From Bacteroidales bacterium UBA2030 (lineage in GTDB: Bacteria > Bacteroidota > Bacteroidia > Bacteroidales > TTA-H9), in contig DDBO01000118.1 in NCBI GenBank assembly GCA_002332755.1, forward strand, positions 1 to 14,439: a DNA stretch of 14,439 nucleotides. Reading direction: 5' to 3'. Shown here piece by piece: positions 1 to 7,290 of this stretch (within the stretch, counting starts at the first letter, position 1; every line of letters starts with the position of its first letter). Both the position numbers and the translations under genes were made by a program. Below the pieces are notes generated by a model. It was given only the letters and a program-made list of their open reading frames with translations. It had not been told where the DNA came from and did not search any database.

Positions 1-218
1 GGCTTGCGATAAGCACGTTCTTCCTGTGCAATACGCTCCAGATTATTTTTCAAAGTCAACATTTCCGTATCCCTTAATACTTCATCGACAAAGATACGCA
101 AACGTTTTTCTTTTTCTAAATCCGGATTGCGAAGCAATTCTTCCTCAAGGCGTTCTGTTTCTTTTGGATCCAGTTCGCCTGCAAGCATTAGTTCGATCTT
201 TTCTCCCCATTCATTCAT
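1..218 (-). CDS. Partial gene, probable regulatory or anti-sigma partner of the adjacent sigma factor (N-terminus only)
   Basis: About 72 residues can be read on the minus strand before the left edge cuts the gene. The protein starts MNEWGEKIELMLAGELDPKE and is very rich in Glu, Lys, Arg and Leu. It has a GELDPKETERLEEELLRNPD-type segment and no stop codon in the window. The ATG at 218-216 lies inside the end of the sigma factor gene (stop 213-211), an 8-nt overlap that points to translational coupling. Short acidic stretches of the form 'GEL-(S/D)-xE-E...-NPDL' are common at the N-termini of Bacteroidota proteins encoded just after ECF sigma factors, many of them membrane-bound anti-sigma or TPR proteins. 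The anti-sigma role is inferred from position and this N-terminal style. The part that would show a membrane segment or TPR domain lies outside the window, and no zinc-binding HxxxCxxC motif is seen. Confidence 0.6.
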   Translation of the reverse strand, partial: MNEWGEKIELMLAGELDPKETERLEEELLRNPDLEKEKRLRIFVDEVLRDTEMLTLKNNLERIAQEERAYRK

Positions 219-792
219 GGTTGAAAAAGTGTTTGAAAAGTGGGTCATTCATGAGATCGCGGATAAGCTTTTCTTTGCACTCATATTTCCTTTTTTTTAC
301 AAAGTTTTCCGAAACTCCGAGTCTTTCGGCAATGTCGTGCATGGTTACTCTGCGAGCTTGAAGCTCAAGGATAAGGCGGCACTGCTCTCCCAGGGCATTA
401 TAATGTTTCATTATAAGCTGCCTGAGAATGGCTTGATCATAAGCATTGTAAAGCTCGTCGACCGCCTGGAACACATCTATATCCCCGCTATCAAATGATT
501 CCTGGGCCGGAAGCTTACGGTTTGCCTCCAGATGCTTCAGCCAGAGTTTACGGATAACTCCAAAAAAATAGGATTTGAAAGAACTCTTGAGGGTGAGACC
601 CTCTTTTTGTACTCGCTGAAAGATGACAATCATGGCTTCCTGAAATAAATCGGGAGCTTCGTTGACACCCCCCTTATTGGAAACCACAAAAGACTCAACT
701 TTCTTAAAGTACGTATGATAAACATACCGAAGAACCTGAGGATCGTTCCTTCTGATTCCATTAATGATTTCGGATGTTGAAAGGCGTCTCAC
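211..792 (-). CDS. ECF-type RNA polymerase sigma factor (sigma-70 family)
   Basis: This 193-residue protein has the two-domain layout of an extracytoplasmic-function sigma factor. Region 2 covers roughly residues 10-95, with the region 2.2-like DLFQEAMIVIFQR at 48-60 and a region 2.4-like segment SYFFGVIRKLWLKHLEANRK at 74-93. Region 4 covers about 120-185, with the helix-turn-helix segment TMHDIAERLGVSENFVKKRK at 150-169. Such factors direct RNA polymerase to a small regulon, usually under control of a partner encoded next to them. The start is GTG at 792-790: an in-frame TAG at 804-802 rules out any longer version, and no ATG lies near. A purine-rich GAAGAGGA lies a few bases upstream. The next gene overlaps its 3' end by 8 nt, so the two are probably co-expressed. 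The signal it answers to cannot be read from the sequence. Confidence 0.93.
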   Translation of the reverse strand: MRRLSTSEIINGIRRNDPQVLRYVYHTYFKKVESFVVSNKGGVNEAPDLFQEAMIVIFQRVQKEGLTLKSSFKSYFFGVIRKLWLKHLEANRKLPAQESFDSGDIDVFQAVDELYNAYDQAILRQLIMKHYNALGEQCRLILELQARRVTMHDIAERLGVSENFVKKRKYECKEKLIRDLMNDPLFKHFFNHE

Positions 793-850
793 GTTCCTCT
801 TCTATTATATAAGTTCCTTTTTTAACAAAAAGGTAACCCCCTTTTCGCAC

Positions 851-886
851 TTTTTTTCAACATTTTTTTCAACATTTTTTTCAACA
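851..886. repeat. Three perfect tandem copies of a 12-bp unit (TTTTTTTCAACA)
   Basis: The 12-mer TTTTTTTCAACA occurs head to tail at 851-862, 863-874 and 875-886 without a mismatch. On the minus strand, which is the sense strand for the downstream sigma factor, the unit is TGTTGAAAAAAA. The A7 tracts therefore recur every 12 bp, 60-95 bp upstream of the GTG start. Regularly spaced A-tracts bend DNA, so the block could shape the sigma factor promoter region, or be a slippage-prone array. Neither role is shown. Confidence 0.9.
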
Positions 887-1040
887 AGCACCATTCGATT
901 GCCTACCCACTGATTTTTAGATACATACAAAAATACAAATTTTTCAATTTCTCTCACATTTAAAGGCAAATTTATGAACAAAATTTTGCCAAACATAGTC
1001 AATCCTACTTAATAGTAAAAATTTGCCTCCTTCTCCATTC

Positions 1041-1079
1041 AAAAAGAAACCGGTAAAAGAACGAATGTTCCTTCACCGG
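1041..1079 (-). terminator. Rho-independent terminator of the nrf operon
   Basis: Read on the minus strand, 1079-1050 forms a 13-bp stem (CCGGTGAAGGAAC pairing with GTTCTTTTACCGG) with a 4-nt loop ATTC. It is followed at once by the T-rich run TTTCTTTTT (1049-1041). The stem is fully paired only as minus-strand RNA, where two positions are G-U wobbles. On the plus strand the same positions would be A-C mismatches. This fixes the direction. It lies just past the nrfA stop codon, so nrfA is the last gene of its operon. Confidence 0.9.
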
Positions 1080-1102
1080 CAATCTAAAATAAAGAAGAAG
1101 CC

Positions 1103-2605
1103 TCAGTAATATTTAACAGGCATGTTTGCTTCCCGCTTCTTGGCCTCTTCTATCCACTTTGGAAGTAAATCCGATTTAAAAACAGCTTTTTCTTCTCGAA
1201 GCTTCTTCATATCCAGGCCAATAAACTGTTGGGCTTTTTCTTTTGTCGAAATATCCGGGTAAGCGATTTCTTCCTTTACCCCGAGACTTGACAGTAAGCG
1301 GGCCAACTTAATCCGGGCCTGCTGCGCTTTTTCAATACCGGTAGAAATTACCCTTGCTGTTTCGAGAGGAGCATGGAATGCACTACCATGCCCTGCAGCA
1401 GCGTAATCCCACCTCCATTGGGCATGTCGGATATCACGCAATATTTCTTTCATCTGCCCTTCAGTAGCTCCATGTTCCCACGCTGCCTTGGCTTCGAGAT
1501 GAGCTCTGACAAGCAATTCTTCGAGCTGATCCCTGATTTCTATGATTTTATCTTGTCTTTCAATAACATTGGCAAACAATGTGCCTGCCTCCTGACGGTG
1601 GCACACCTGACAGGAGTTAGCCATATTGTTTAAAGGGCTTTGAATTCGGTGATCGGTAAATTTTACCCCACCTTCAGAGCGATAAGGCATATGGCAATCA
1701 GCACAGGCCACCCCGCGTTGAGCATGAATACCAGTCATATATACCTCATAATCAGGATGCTGTGCCTTGAGCATAGGGGCTTTACTTAGTGCATGCACCC
1801 AGTCGGTAAACTCCAGGTTATCGTAATACTCTTCCATGGCCTCAACGCTGAAACCTTTGTCCCAGGGAAAAGTGAGGTAATTTTTCCGACCGTTACTGTT
1901 ATCGAAATAATACTCTACATGGCATTGAGCACAAACCAGTGAACGCATTTCCTGATAAGAAGCCATATTGATATCTTTTCCCATCCTCTGGTAAGCTTCT
2001 ATGAGGGCAGGACGGGATATTTGGAGTTTCATGGTTTTTGGATTATGGCAATCAGCGCAGCCAATATGATTAACAACCTCCGAACCAAAGGCAGCCAGCT
2101 TTTGAGCATAAAATTCCTGAATACCCATTTGATTCATCAACCGTGGAACATCAGGGCTTTTGCATGTCCAGCAAGTAGCAGGCTGAGGTCCGTCGTTTGG
2201 CCCCGTAGGTGCACCGGTTCTCAGAGTATTGATAACATCTTTGACCGCATACGCATGTCCTCGCCCTTGATTGTAGTCTTTCGAAAATCCATAACCAGCC
2301 CATAAAACAACCAACCGAGGATCGACGGCCAGCATGTCGATCATTGCATTACCATTGTATTTGCTGCGAAAGGTAGTATCGGCAGTTTGCAAATAGCTCT
2401 GGTATTCGCGTGGAAAATTTTCGCCCCATACCCAATTACGCGGCTCCCAATCGCTGATTTCAACTTTTGGAGTGTAGACGAAGGCTGCCTCAGCCCTTCG
2501 TTCTACGATCGACGATGCCAGAATTCCCAGGAAAAAGACCACTACTGTGGTGATTATGAAAACTAACCAGGGTATCCGATGCTTTTTAAATGTATTTTCA
2601 CTCAT
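1103..2605 (-). CDS. nrfA: Ammonia-forming cytochrome c nitrite reductase, catalytic subunit NrfA
   Basis: NrfA reduces nitrite to ammonium with six electrons in the periplasm. The 500-residue protein has an N-terminal membrane segment (about 12-31), which may be a signal peptide ending near RAEA (37-40) or an anchor. It has five heme sites: the lysine-ligated active-site heme CWTCK (145-149), then CADCH (183-187), CAQCH (225-229), CADCH (301-305) and CQVCH (332-336). By comparison with characterised NrfA, Arg115 (in YNQGRGH), Tyr232 (in HVEYYF) and His283 are the likely catalytic residues. Glu231, Tyr232, Lys280 and Gln282 (in KAQH) match the usual calcium site. It follows nrfH with a 12-bp gap and is followed by a strong terminator. 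No heme-lyase gene of the type needed for CXXCK lies beside it. Confidence 0.97.
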   Translation of the reverse strand: MSENTFKKHRIPWLVFIITTVVVFFLGILASSIVERRAEAAFVYTPKVEISDWEPRNWVWGENFPREYQSYLQTADTTFRSKYNGNAMIDMLAVDPRLVVLWAGYGFSKDYNQGRGHAYAVKDVINTLRTGAPTGPNDGPQPATCWTCKSPDVPRLMNQMGIQEFYAQKLAAFGSEVVNHIGCADCHNPKTMKLQISRPALIEAYQRMGKDINMASYQEMRSLVCAQCHVEYYFDNSNGRKNYLTFPWDKGFSVEAMEEYYDNLEFTDWVHALSKAPMLKAQHPDYEVYMTGIHAQRGVACADCHMPYRSEGGVKFTDHRIQSPLNNMANSCQVCHRQEAGTLFANVIERQDKIIEIRDQLEELLVRAHLEAKAAWEHGATEGQMKEILRDIRHAQWRWDYAAAGHGSAFHAPLETARVISTGIEKAQQARIKLARLLSSLGVKEEIAYPDISTKEKAQQFIGLDMKKLREEKAVFKSDLLPKWIEEAKKREANMPVKYY

Positions 2606-2617
2606 AGTTATTAAATT

Positions 2618-3211
2618 TTAGTTTTTTGAAGAATTCATCATTGATTTAACCCATTCAGGAACAATGCTTTCGGGTCGCGGCACCAATGCAGCCGGGGTAG
2701 AAGATAAGCTCCTGACCAACCCATGCGGGGTTTCACGATGACAATCCCAGCACAGACGGCTTTGGCGCTCTTCATTAAAATGAGGATTAAAAAATGCCAT
2801 TTTATCATCCCTTATGACAGATGAATGGCATCGGATGCAATTCTGATGGACAGCTTCTCTGCCAGCCTCTTTAATTACAATAACCTGAGGTTCTCCCCTT
2901 AGTGTAAATACTGTGGCATGCCTTAATCCATCTTTGGCTTTAAAGAGGTATTTCACCGCAAGGTTTTGGTGAGGTACGTGGCAATCGGTACAGGTGGCTA
3001 TTTCTCGATGAGAGCTATGATACCAGGTTGCATACTGAGGATACATCACATGGCAATTAATACAAGTTTCGGGGCTATCAGATAGGTAACTGGTTGCATT
3101 GGAAATCTTCAACAGGAAAATAGCCAACCCAATGATTGCACCCCCGACTATGGCTGCAGGTATCTGCCATTTTGGAGGTGGTATAAGCCAATGTATCAAT
3201 CGCTTAACCAT
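2618..3211 (-). CDS. nrfH: Cytochrome c nitrite reductase small subunit NrfH (NapC/NirT family menaquinol dehydrogenase)
   Basis: NrfH anchors NrfA to the cytoplasmic membrane, oxidises menaquinol and passes electrons to NrfA. The 197-residue protein has a short cytoplasmic N-terminus, one membrane helix at about 17-36, and four CXXCH heme sites: CINCH (50-54), CTDCH (74-78), CIRCH (125-129) and CWDCH (154-158). The first is followed by Val-Met, giving the CXXCHxM pattern whose Met ligates heme 1 in the Desulfovibrio NrfH structure. This supports NrfH rather than another NapC relative. At 197 residues it is somewhat longer than the minimal family members, with a C-terminal tail of about 30 residues after the last heme region. 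It lies 12 bp after the barrel gene and 12 bp before nrfA, so the three genes read as one operon. Confidence 0.95.
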   Translation of the reverse strand: MVKRLIHWLIPPPKWQIPAAIVGGAIIGLAIFLLKISNATSYLSDSPETCINCHVMYPQYATWYHSSHREIATCTDCHVPHQNLAVKYLFKAKDGLRHATVFTLRGEPQVIVIKEAGREAVHQNCIRCHSSVIRDDKMAFFNPHFNEERQSRLCWDCHRETPHGLVRSLSSTPAALVPRPESIVPEWVKSMMNSSKN

Positions 3212-3223
3212 GATCTAAAAATT

Positions 3224-4495
3224 TTAATTAGTAACTATAAAATCGGGTTTATAAACTAACATGACCCAGGCCCAATTGTGGGTCTGATTCTTATCACCTC
3301 CCCGCAGGGTAATAAAAGTTTCTGTAGGAAGCATTTGCGAATAGCCGGCCGAAGCGGTAAGATTGGGCGCAACTTTGAAATCGAGGCCAAAGTCGAATTC
3401 TGCCCCGAGAGAAGATGAAAGCGCTTTGCCTGGCTGGGATACATCGGCAACATCGGCTGCAGCTGCAAAAAAATGGGTAGTTATATAGGCCGCAGTTTTT
3501 CCTCCTTTCCATCTTAAGTCAAAATAAATATCTCTCAAACCCACGCTACCTATGTGATTACCAACATAAAAGTAATCCATGTGCCCGTTAAATTTGTGGG
3601 CGGTGCCATAAAGAGGATTAAATGCCTTGTCTTTGGTTAGGGCATCTAATTGAGAATTACCGCTTAAATATTCACCCCCAAGGCTTATCCTTAAAGCACC
3701 GGAAACAGGAAGACCACCTTCACCAGCAATATAGAAAGCGTCAAGATCTTTATTCTTATTGTTCTTTCCGGTTTGGTAATAACCAGCAATGGCAAGGTTC
3801 AATTTCCCAAGTGTTGTTGTGAACCTGCCTCCAGCAGTTTGACTGTAGATTGTACTGTATGAACTATCGACGGTATTGTGATATTGAACTCCATGGTTGA
3901 CTGCAATCAGGCTAAGGCCGGTTTTCCCAAAATCCTGGTGGAGCCAAAGATACTGTAATGCTTTATAATTTCCCGTAACGGTGTAGGTGGTACCAAATAA
4001 TGGCTCCCCTGATTGATTGTAGGCTAAACCCAGATCAGCTTTAAATTTACCCTTCGAATATTTCAATATCAATGCATCGTGACTGCGTCCCTGCTGGGCC
4101 CAGTCTACATTTCCAAACAAGCGCGCATCATCATAGATAATTTCCTGGCGCCCGGCTTTGAGGTTTACGTCTTTAAATACTTTTAATTCAAGCCAGGCTT
4201 GATGGAGGGTGAGTTTGTCGTTGACTGAGGAAAGTTGGGGAAGGTCGCCCCAGGTCCTTACATCTTGAAAACTAAATAGCATTTTAGCAACACTTGATTT
4301 ATATTCGCCTGTCAGGCGTGTGCGCTGAGATACGAAGAATGCCGGATCAACTGCGGAAGGCGCTGGCTGCTTGTAACCATGGCGGTACTCCATTCGGGGA
4401 CGGAACTCACCACTCAACGAAAACTGCGCTTTAAGAGCATTACTATACAAAATAAAGCCTGCAACGCAAACGAAAACCCAATAAATTTTATTCAT
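3224..4495 (-). CDS. Outer-membrane beta-barrel protein, alginate-export family, first gene of the nrf operon
   Basis: This is a 423-residue secreted protein. Residues 1-24 (ending SNALKA before QFSLSG) form a signal peptide. The rest is a run of alternating, aromatic-rich beta strands typical of an outer-membrane barrel. The opening FSLSGEFRPRMEYRHGYKQP, followed by FFVSQRTRLTGEY and then LHQAWLELKV...NLKAGRQEI..DDARLFG (about 97-128), resembles the alginate-export/porin-type barrels common in Bacteroidota. Despite the family name, alginate transport is not implied. Position at the head of the operon, 12 bp before nrfH, suggests a channel for nitrite or another small ion into the periplasm, or a structural partner of NrfHA. 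The start ATG (4495-4493) is supported by the signal peptide and by a TAAATTTG element 27 nt upstream. The family assignment is from sequence style and is moderately sure. Confidence 0.75.
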   Translation of the reverse strand: MNKIYWVFVCVAGFILYSNALKAQFSLSGEFRPRMEYRHGYKQPAPSAVDPAFFVSQRTRLTGEYKSSVAKMLFSFQDVRTWGDLPQLSSVNDKLTLHQAWLELKVFKDVNLKAGRQEIIYDDARLFGNVDWAQQGRSHDALILKYSKGKFKADLGLAYNQSGEPLFGTTYTVTGNYKALQYLWLHQDFGKTGLSLIAVNHGVQYHNTVDSSYSTIYSQTAGGRFTTTLGKLNLAIAGYYQTGKNNKNKDLDAFYIAGEGGLPVSGALRISLGGEYLSGNSQLDALTKDKAFNPLYGTAHKFNGHMDYFYVGNHIGSVGLRDIYFDLRWKGGKTAAYITTHFFAAAADVADVSQPGKALSSSLGAEFDFGLDFKVAPNLTASAGYSQMLPTETFITLRGGDKNQTHNWAWVMLVYKPDFIVTN

Positions 4496-4522
4496 TTATT
4501 AAAGCCTTTAAATACCTAATTG

Positions 4523-4530
4523 CAAATTTA
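4523..4530 (-). promoter_or_regulatory. Candidate -7 promoter element of the barrel-nrfHA operon
   Basis: TAAATTTG on the minus strand (4530-4523) matches the Bacteroidota -7 consensus TAnnTTTG exactly and ends 27 nt before the ATG of the barrel gene. No TTTG is present at the usual -33 position, so activation by a regulator is possible. I found no clear FNR/CRP-like palindrome in the divergent region. Confidence 0.5.
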
Positions 4531-4582
4531 ACATTAGAATTCACTTTTTCATCATATACGCATAATTTTTATTCATTCTAAA

Positions 4583-4615
4583 TTTGAAGCGAAACGACCT
4601 AAGAGTCTATATTTG
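4583..4615 (+). promoter_or_regulatory. Promoter of the NamZ-symporter-GT-C operon
   Basis: TTTG at 4583-4586 and TATATTTG at 4608-4615 are separated by 21 bp. They match the Bacteroidota -33/-7 consensus (TTTG, then TAnnTTTG). Transcription would start at about 4619-4622, giving a leader of roughly 15 nt before the ATG at 4636. This promoter would place the alternative upstream TTG (4624) and out-of-frame ATG (4628) almost at the transcript 5' end, which favours the 4636 start. Confidence 0.7.
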
Positions 4616-4635
4616 CAGAAATATTGAATGCCCGC

Positions 4636-5796
4636 ATGCAAAAAATTTTGGGGTTTCTGTTTTTTTGGGGGGCCATTTTGTGGGCTGGTTCGTGCAGAAG
4701 CCAGTACTTAACAGGGGCTGAATGCACGGAAGCCTATTTCCCTTTGTTGAAGCAATATAGAAATGTTGGAGTTGCTGCACACGCTGCCTCAAGGGTAGGT
4801 CAAAGGCACTTAATAGATACTTTGCTCAAAGCCGGTATCAGGGTTAGTGCCATTTTTGCGCCGGAGCATGGTTTCAGAGGCGAGGCAGAAGCAGGGGAGC
4901 ACATAAAAGAAGGGAAAGATCCGGCCACAGGATTACCTATATATTCGCTCTACGGCAAAAACAAAAAACCCTTGCCCTCGCAAATGCAAGGAATGGAAGC
5001 CATGGTTGTGGATTTTCAGGACGTGGGTGTAAGGTTTTATACCTATATCTCCACTCTTCATTATATTATGGAGGCCTGTGCCGAGCAACAAATTCCCCTG
5101 TACGTGCTTGACAGACCCAATCCCAATGGGGATTATGTGGATGGTCCTGTTCTTGATACGCAATTCCGTTCGTTTGTGGGCATGCATCCTATTCCTATAG
5201 TTTATGGAATGACCATAGGAGAGTTGGCGCTGATGATCAACGGTGAGGGTTGGTTGAAAGGGGCAAGAAAATGCGACCTGAAGGTAATACCCTTAGAAAA
5301 ATATACCCACAATTCCTATGTGCAACTGCCTGTCAAGCCCTCTCCAAATTTACCAAACAGGCAAAGCATCAGACTCTATCCGAGCCTGTGCTTTTTTGAA
5401 GCAACGACAATTTCGGTGGGTAGAGGAACCCCCTGGCCTTTTCAGGTTATTGGCGCCCCGGACCCCCGATATGGAGAATTCACCTTCATTCCGGAAAGTA
5501 TTCCAGGGGTGGCAGCTCACCCACCGCATGAAGGCCAAATCTGCTACGGCCTCGATCTTAGAGACGACAGCATAAATACTCGATTCACCCTGCATTTTCT
5601 GCAAGAATTTTTCAAGCGCACTGACAATAAGAATAATTTCTTTTCGAATCCTGGTTTTTTTGACAAACTCGCAGGCAACTCCCTCCTTCGCCTACAACTT
5701 CTACAAGGCCTGAGCGAAGAAGAAATTCGAAAAAGCTGGGAACCCGAGCTTCAGAATTTTAAAGAAAAACGCAAACATTATCTGATTTATCCATAA
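4636..5796 (+). CDS. Exo-beta-N-acetylmuramidase-like lipoprotein (NamZ/DUF1343 family)
   Basis: This 386-residue protein belongs to the DUF1343 family, whose characterised members (NamZ, GH171) remove terminal N-acetylmuramic acid from peptidoglycan fragments. Family landmarks are APEHGFRGEAEAGEH (75-89), DFQDVGVRFYTYISTLHYIM (126-145), LDRPNPNG (158-165), SPNLP (236-240) and SVGRGTPWPF (260-269). The ATG at 4636 is chosen because it starts a short hydrophobic leader with a lipobox-like WAGSC, so Cys20 is probably lipidated. An in-frame TTG at 4624 would add four residues but lies nearly at the predicted transcript start. One oddity is AHAAS at 48-52, where relatives typically have an Asn-containing ANxTS/TNPTG-like motif. 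The symporter gene begins 3 bp after the stop, which suggests that the released sugar is imported. The exact substrate is inferred from family. Confidence 0.88.
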   Translation: MQKILGFLFFWGAILWAGSCRSQYLTGAECTEAYFPLLKQYRNVGVAAHAASRVGQRHLIDTLLKAGIRVSAIFAPEHGFRGEAEAGEHIKEGKDPATGLPIYSLYGKNKKPLPSQMQGMEAMVVDFQDVGVRFYTYISTLHYIMEACAEQQIPLYVLDRPNPNGDYVDGPVLDTQFRSFVGMHPIPIVYGMTIGELALMINGEGWLKGARKCDLKVIPLEKYTHNSYVQLPVKPSPNLPNRQSIRLYPSLCFFEATTISVGRGTPWPFQVIGAPDPRYGEFTFIPESIPGVAAHPPHEGQICYGLDLRDDSINTRFTLHFLQEFFKRTDNKNNFFSNPGFFDKLAGNSLLRLQLLQGLSEEEIRKSWEPELQNFKEKRKHYLIYP

Positions 5797-5799
5797 TTT

Positions 5800-7290
5800 A
5801 TGTTAACTCCTCCTGTGGTTTTAGCCATTTTGGCCGGATACTTTCTCTTGCTGTTTGTCATCGCCCGTCTTACCTCAAAAAGTTCCAGCAACGAAACTTT
5901 TTTTGTCGGCAACCGAAAGTCACCCTGGATTTTGGTGGCTTATGGAATGATAGGAGCATCCATATCGGGTGTTTCGCTCATATCGGTACCCGGTGAGGTT
6001 GGGAATCAGGGATTTGCTTATTTCCAACTGGTTCTGGGTTATCCCTTGGGTTACTTTTTCATTGCATATGTATTAATGCCCGTCTATTATAAGTTGAACC
6101 TTATCTCCATTTATAAATACCTTGATCAAAGATTTGGATTTTGGTCATATCATACAGGTTCGGCTCTGTTTTTTATCTCACAAAGTATAGGAGCCTCTTT
6201 GAGATTATTCCTTGCGGTAACTGTGCTTCAGATGGCTTTCTTTGATTCGGTCGGGATAAGGTTCGAGCTTACGGTTTTAATCACTTTATTAATCATTTGG
6301 CTTTATACCTTCAAGGCCGGTATCAAAACCATAGTATGGACAGATACGCTGCAAACCACCTTCATGATTCTGGCGGTTATTTTCTCGGTGAGATTCATCA
6401 TTCAGGAGATGGGTTTAAGCACAGCTGAAGCTGTAGATCGAATAAGAGAAAGTCCGTTGAGCAACATATTTACCTGGGACTGGGCCTCGAGAAATAATTT
6501 CTTCAAGCAGTTTTTCTCGGGTGCTTTTATTGCGATTGTAATGACTGGCCTCGACCAAAATATGATGCAGAAAAACCTCACCTGCCGCAATATTAAGGAT
6601 GCGCAGAAAAATATGGTAACCTTTAGCCTGGTGTTGATACCGGTAAACTTATTATTCCTAACCTTGGGCGCATTGCTCTACCTGTATGTTCAATATAAAG
6701 GGCTGCATTTTTCTTCGGTGGATGGTTTTTACTACGATGCGCAGGTAGGAATTTTTCGTAATACTGATCAGCTCTACCCATTACTTTCACTTAAATATTT
6801 GCATCCCGTTGCGGGTCTGTTATTCCTGGTTGGGATAATCTCTGCTGCCTTTTCTTCAGCAGATTCAGCAATAACAGCCTTAACCACTGCTTTTTGTGTT
6901 GATTTTTTGAAAATCAGTGAGAATATAAGCCGGCGCACACGCAACCTGGTTCACCTGGGGGTCAGCCTTTTGGTTTTTAATATTATCCTGATATTTAAAT
7001 CATTTAATGACCGAACAGTAATCAATGCTGTATTCACGATTGCCGGATACACTTATGGTCCTTTGCTGGCTTTATTTGTTTATGGTCTTTTTACACCTCG
7101 CCATTTGGCAGATAAAGCGACACCTCTCATTGCCCTCCTTGGCCCCATTTTAAGTTATATCTTGAGTATGAATTCAACCCGATGGCTGGGCGGTTATAAA
7201 TTTGGATTTGAATTGCTGCTTGTCAACGCATTTTTTACCTTTGTAATGCTTTGGGTTTCATCATTGTTTTCGAAGAAACATAAAATCTAA
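5800..7290 (+). CDS. Sodium:solute symporter family transporter, possibly for a cell-wall sugar (MurT-like by context)
   Basis: This 496-residue polytopic membrane protein has the length and features of the sodium:solute symporter (SSS) family. It has an extracytoplasmic N-terminus followed by a first helix (about 5-24), then the ETFFVGNRKSPWILVAYGMI segment (32-51) and the GASISGVSLISVPGEVG stretch (52-68) typical of the first repeat. About 13 hydrophobic segments follow, and AAFSSADSAITALTTAFCVD (349-368) is the conserved Ser/Thr-rich helix near the sodium site. The start is 3 bp after the NamZ-like gene, and its stop overlaps the next start, so it is translated in one operon with them. In Tannerella forsythia an SSS-type protein, MurT, imports MurNAc. 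The pairing here supports a similar role, but no murK or murQ gene is in the window, so the substrate remains an inference. Confidence 0.85.
   Translation: MLTPPVVLAILAGYFLLLFVIARLTSKSSSNETFFVGNRKSPWILVAYGMIGASISGVSLISVPGEVGNQGFAYFQLVLGYPLGYFFIAYVLMPVYYKLNLISIYKYLDQRFGFWSYHTGSALFFISQSIGASLRLFLAVTVLQMAFFDSVGIRFELTVLITLLIIWLYTFKAGIKTIVWTDTLQTTFMILAVIFSVRFIIQEMGLSTAEAVDRIRESPLSNIFTWDWASRNNFFKQFFSGAFIAIVMTGLDQNMMQKNLTCRNIKDAQKNMVTFSLVLIPVNLLFLTLGALLYLYVQYKGLHFSSVDGFYYDAQVGIFRNTDQLYPLLSLKYLHPVAGLLFLVGIISAAFSSADSAITALTTAFCVDFLKISENISRRTRNLVHLGVSLLVFNIILIFKSFNDRTVINAVFTIAGYTYGPLLALFVYGLFTPRHLADKATPLIALLGPILSYILSMNSTRWLGGYKFGFELLLVNAFFTFVMLWVSSLFSKKHKI

Larger units (their letters stand above)
793..1102. 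other. Intergenic region between the nrf operon and the sigma factor gene
   Basis: This 310-bp AT-rich stretch has no convincing gene. It holds the nrfA terminator (1041-1079), a triple 12-bp repeat (851-886) and the upstream region of the sigma factor. Two minus-strand matches to the Bacteroidota -7 element TAnnTTTG occur: TATTTTTG at 935-928 and TAAATTTG at 974-967. Neither has a TTTG at the usual distance upstream; the nearest, at 993-990, is only 15 bp from the second. Either could be the sigma factor promoter with a leader of roughly 130-175 nt, but with AT content this high chance matches are likely. Confidence 0.5.

Noticed and set aside
805..1002. A 65-codon minus-strand reading frame between nrfA and the sigma factor gene.
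   Set aside because: It is AT-driven, its C-terminal half is the translated 12-bp repeat (VEKN VEKN VEKK), it has no recognisable domain, and it overlaps candidate promoter elements.
4624..4635. Alternative starts for the NamZ-like gene: in-frame TTG at 4624 and an ATG at 4628.
   Set aside because: The TTG lies almost at the predicted transcription start and only adds residues before the lipoprotein signal. The ATG at 4628 is in another frame.
4496..4635. An FNR/CRP-like operator in the divergent region, expected for a nitrite respiration operon.
   Set aside because: I searched for TTGAT-type inverted repeats by eye and found none convincing.
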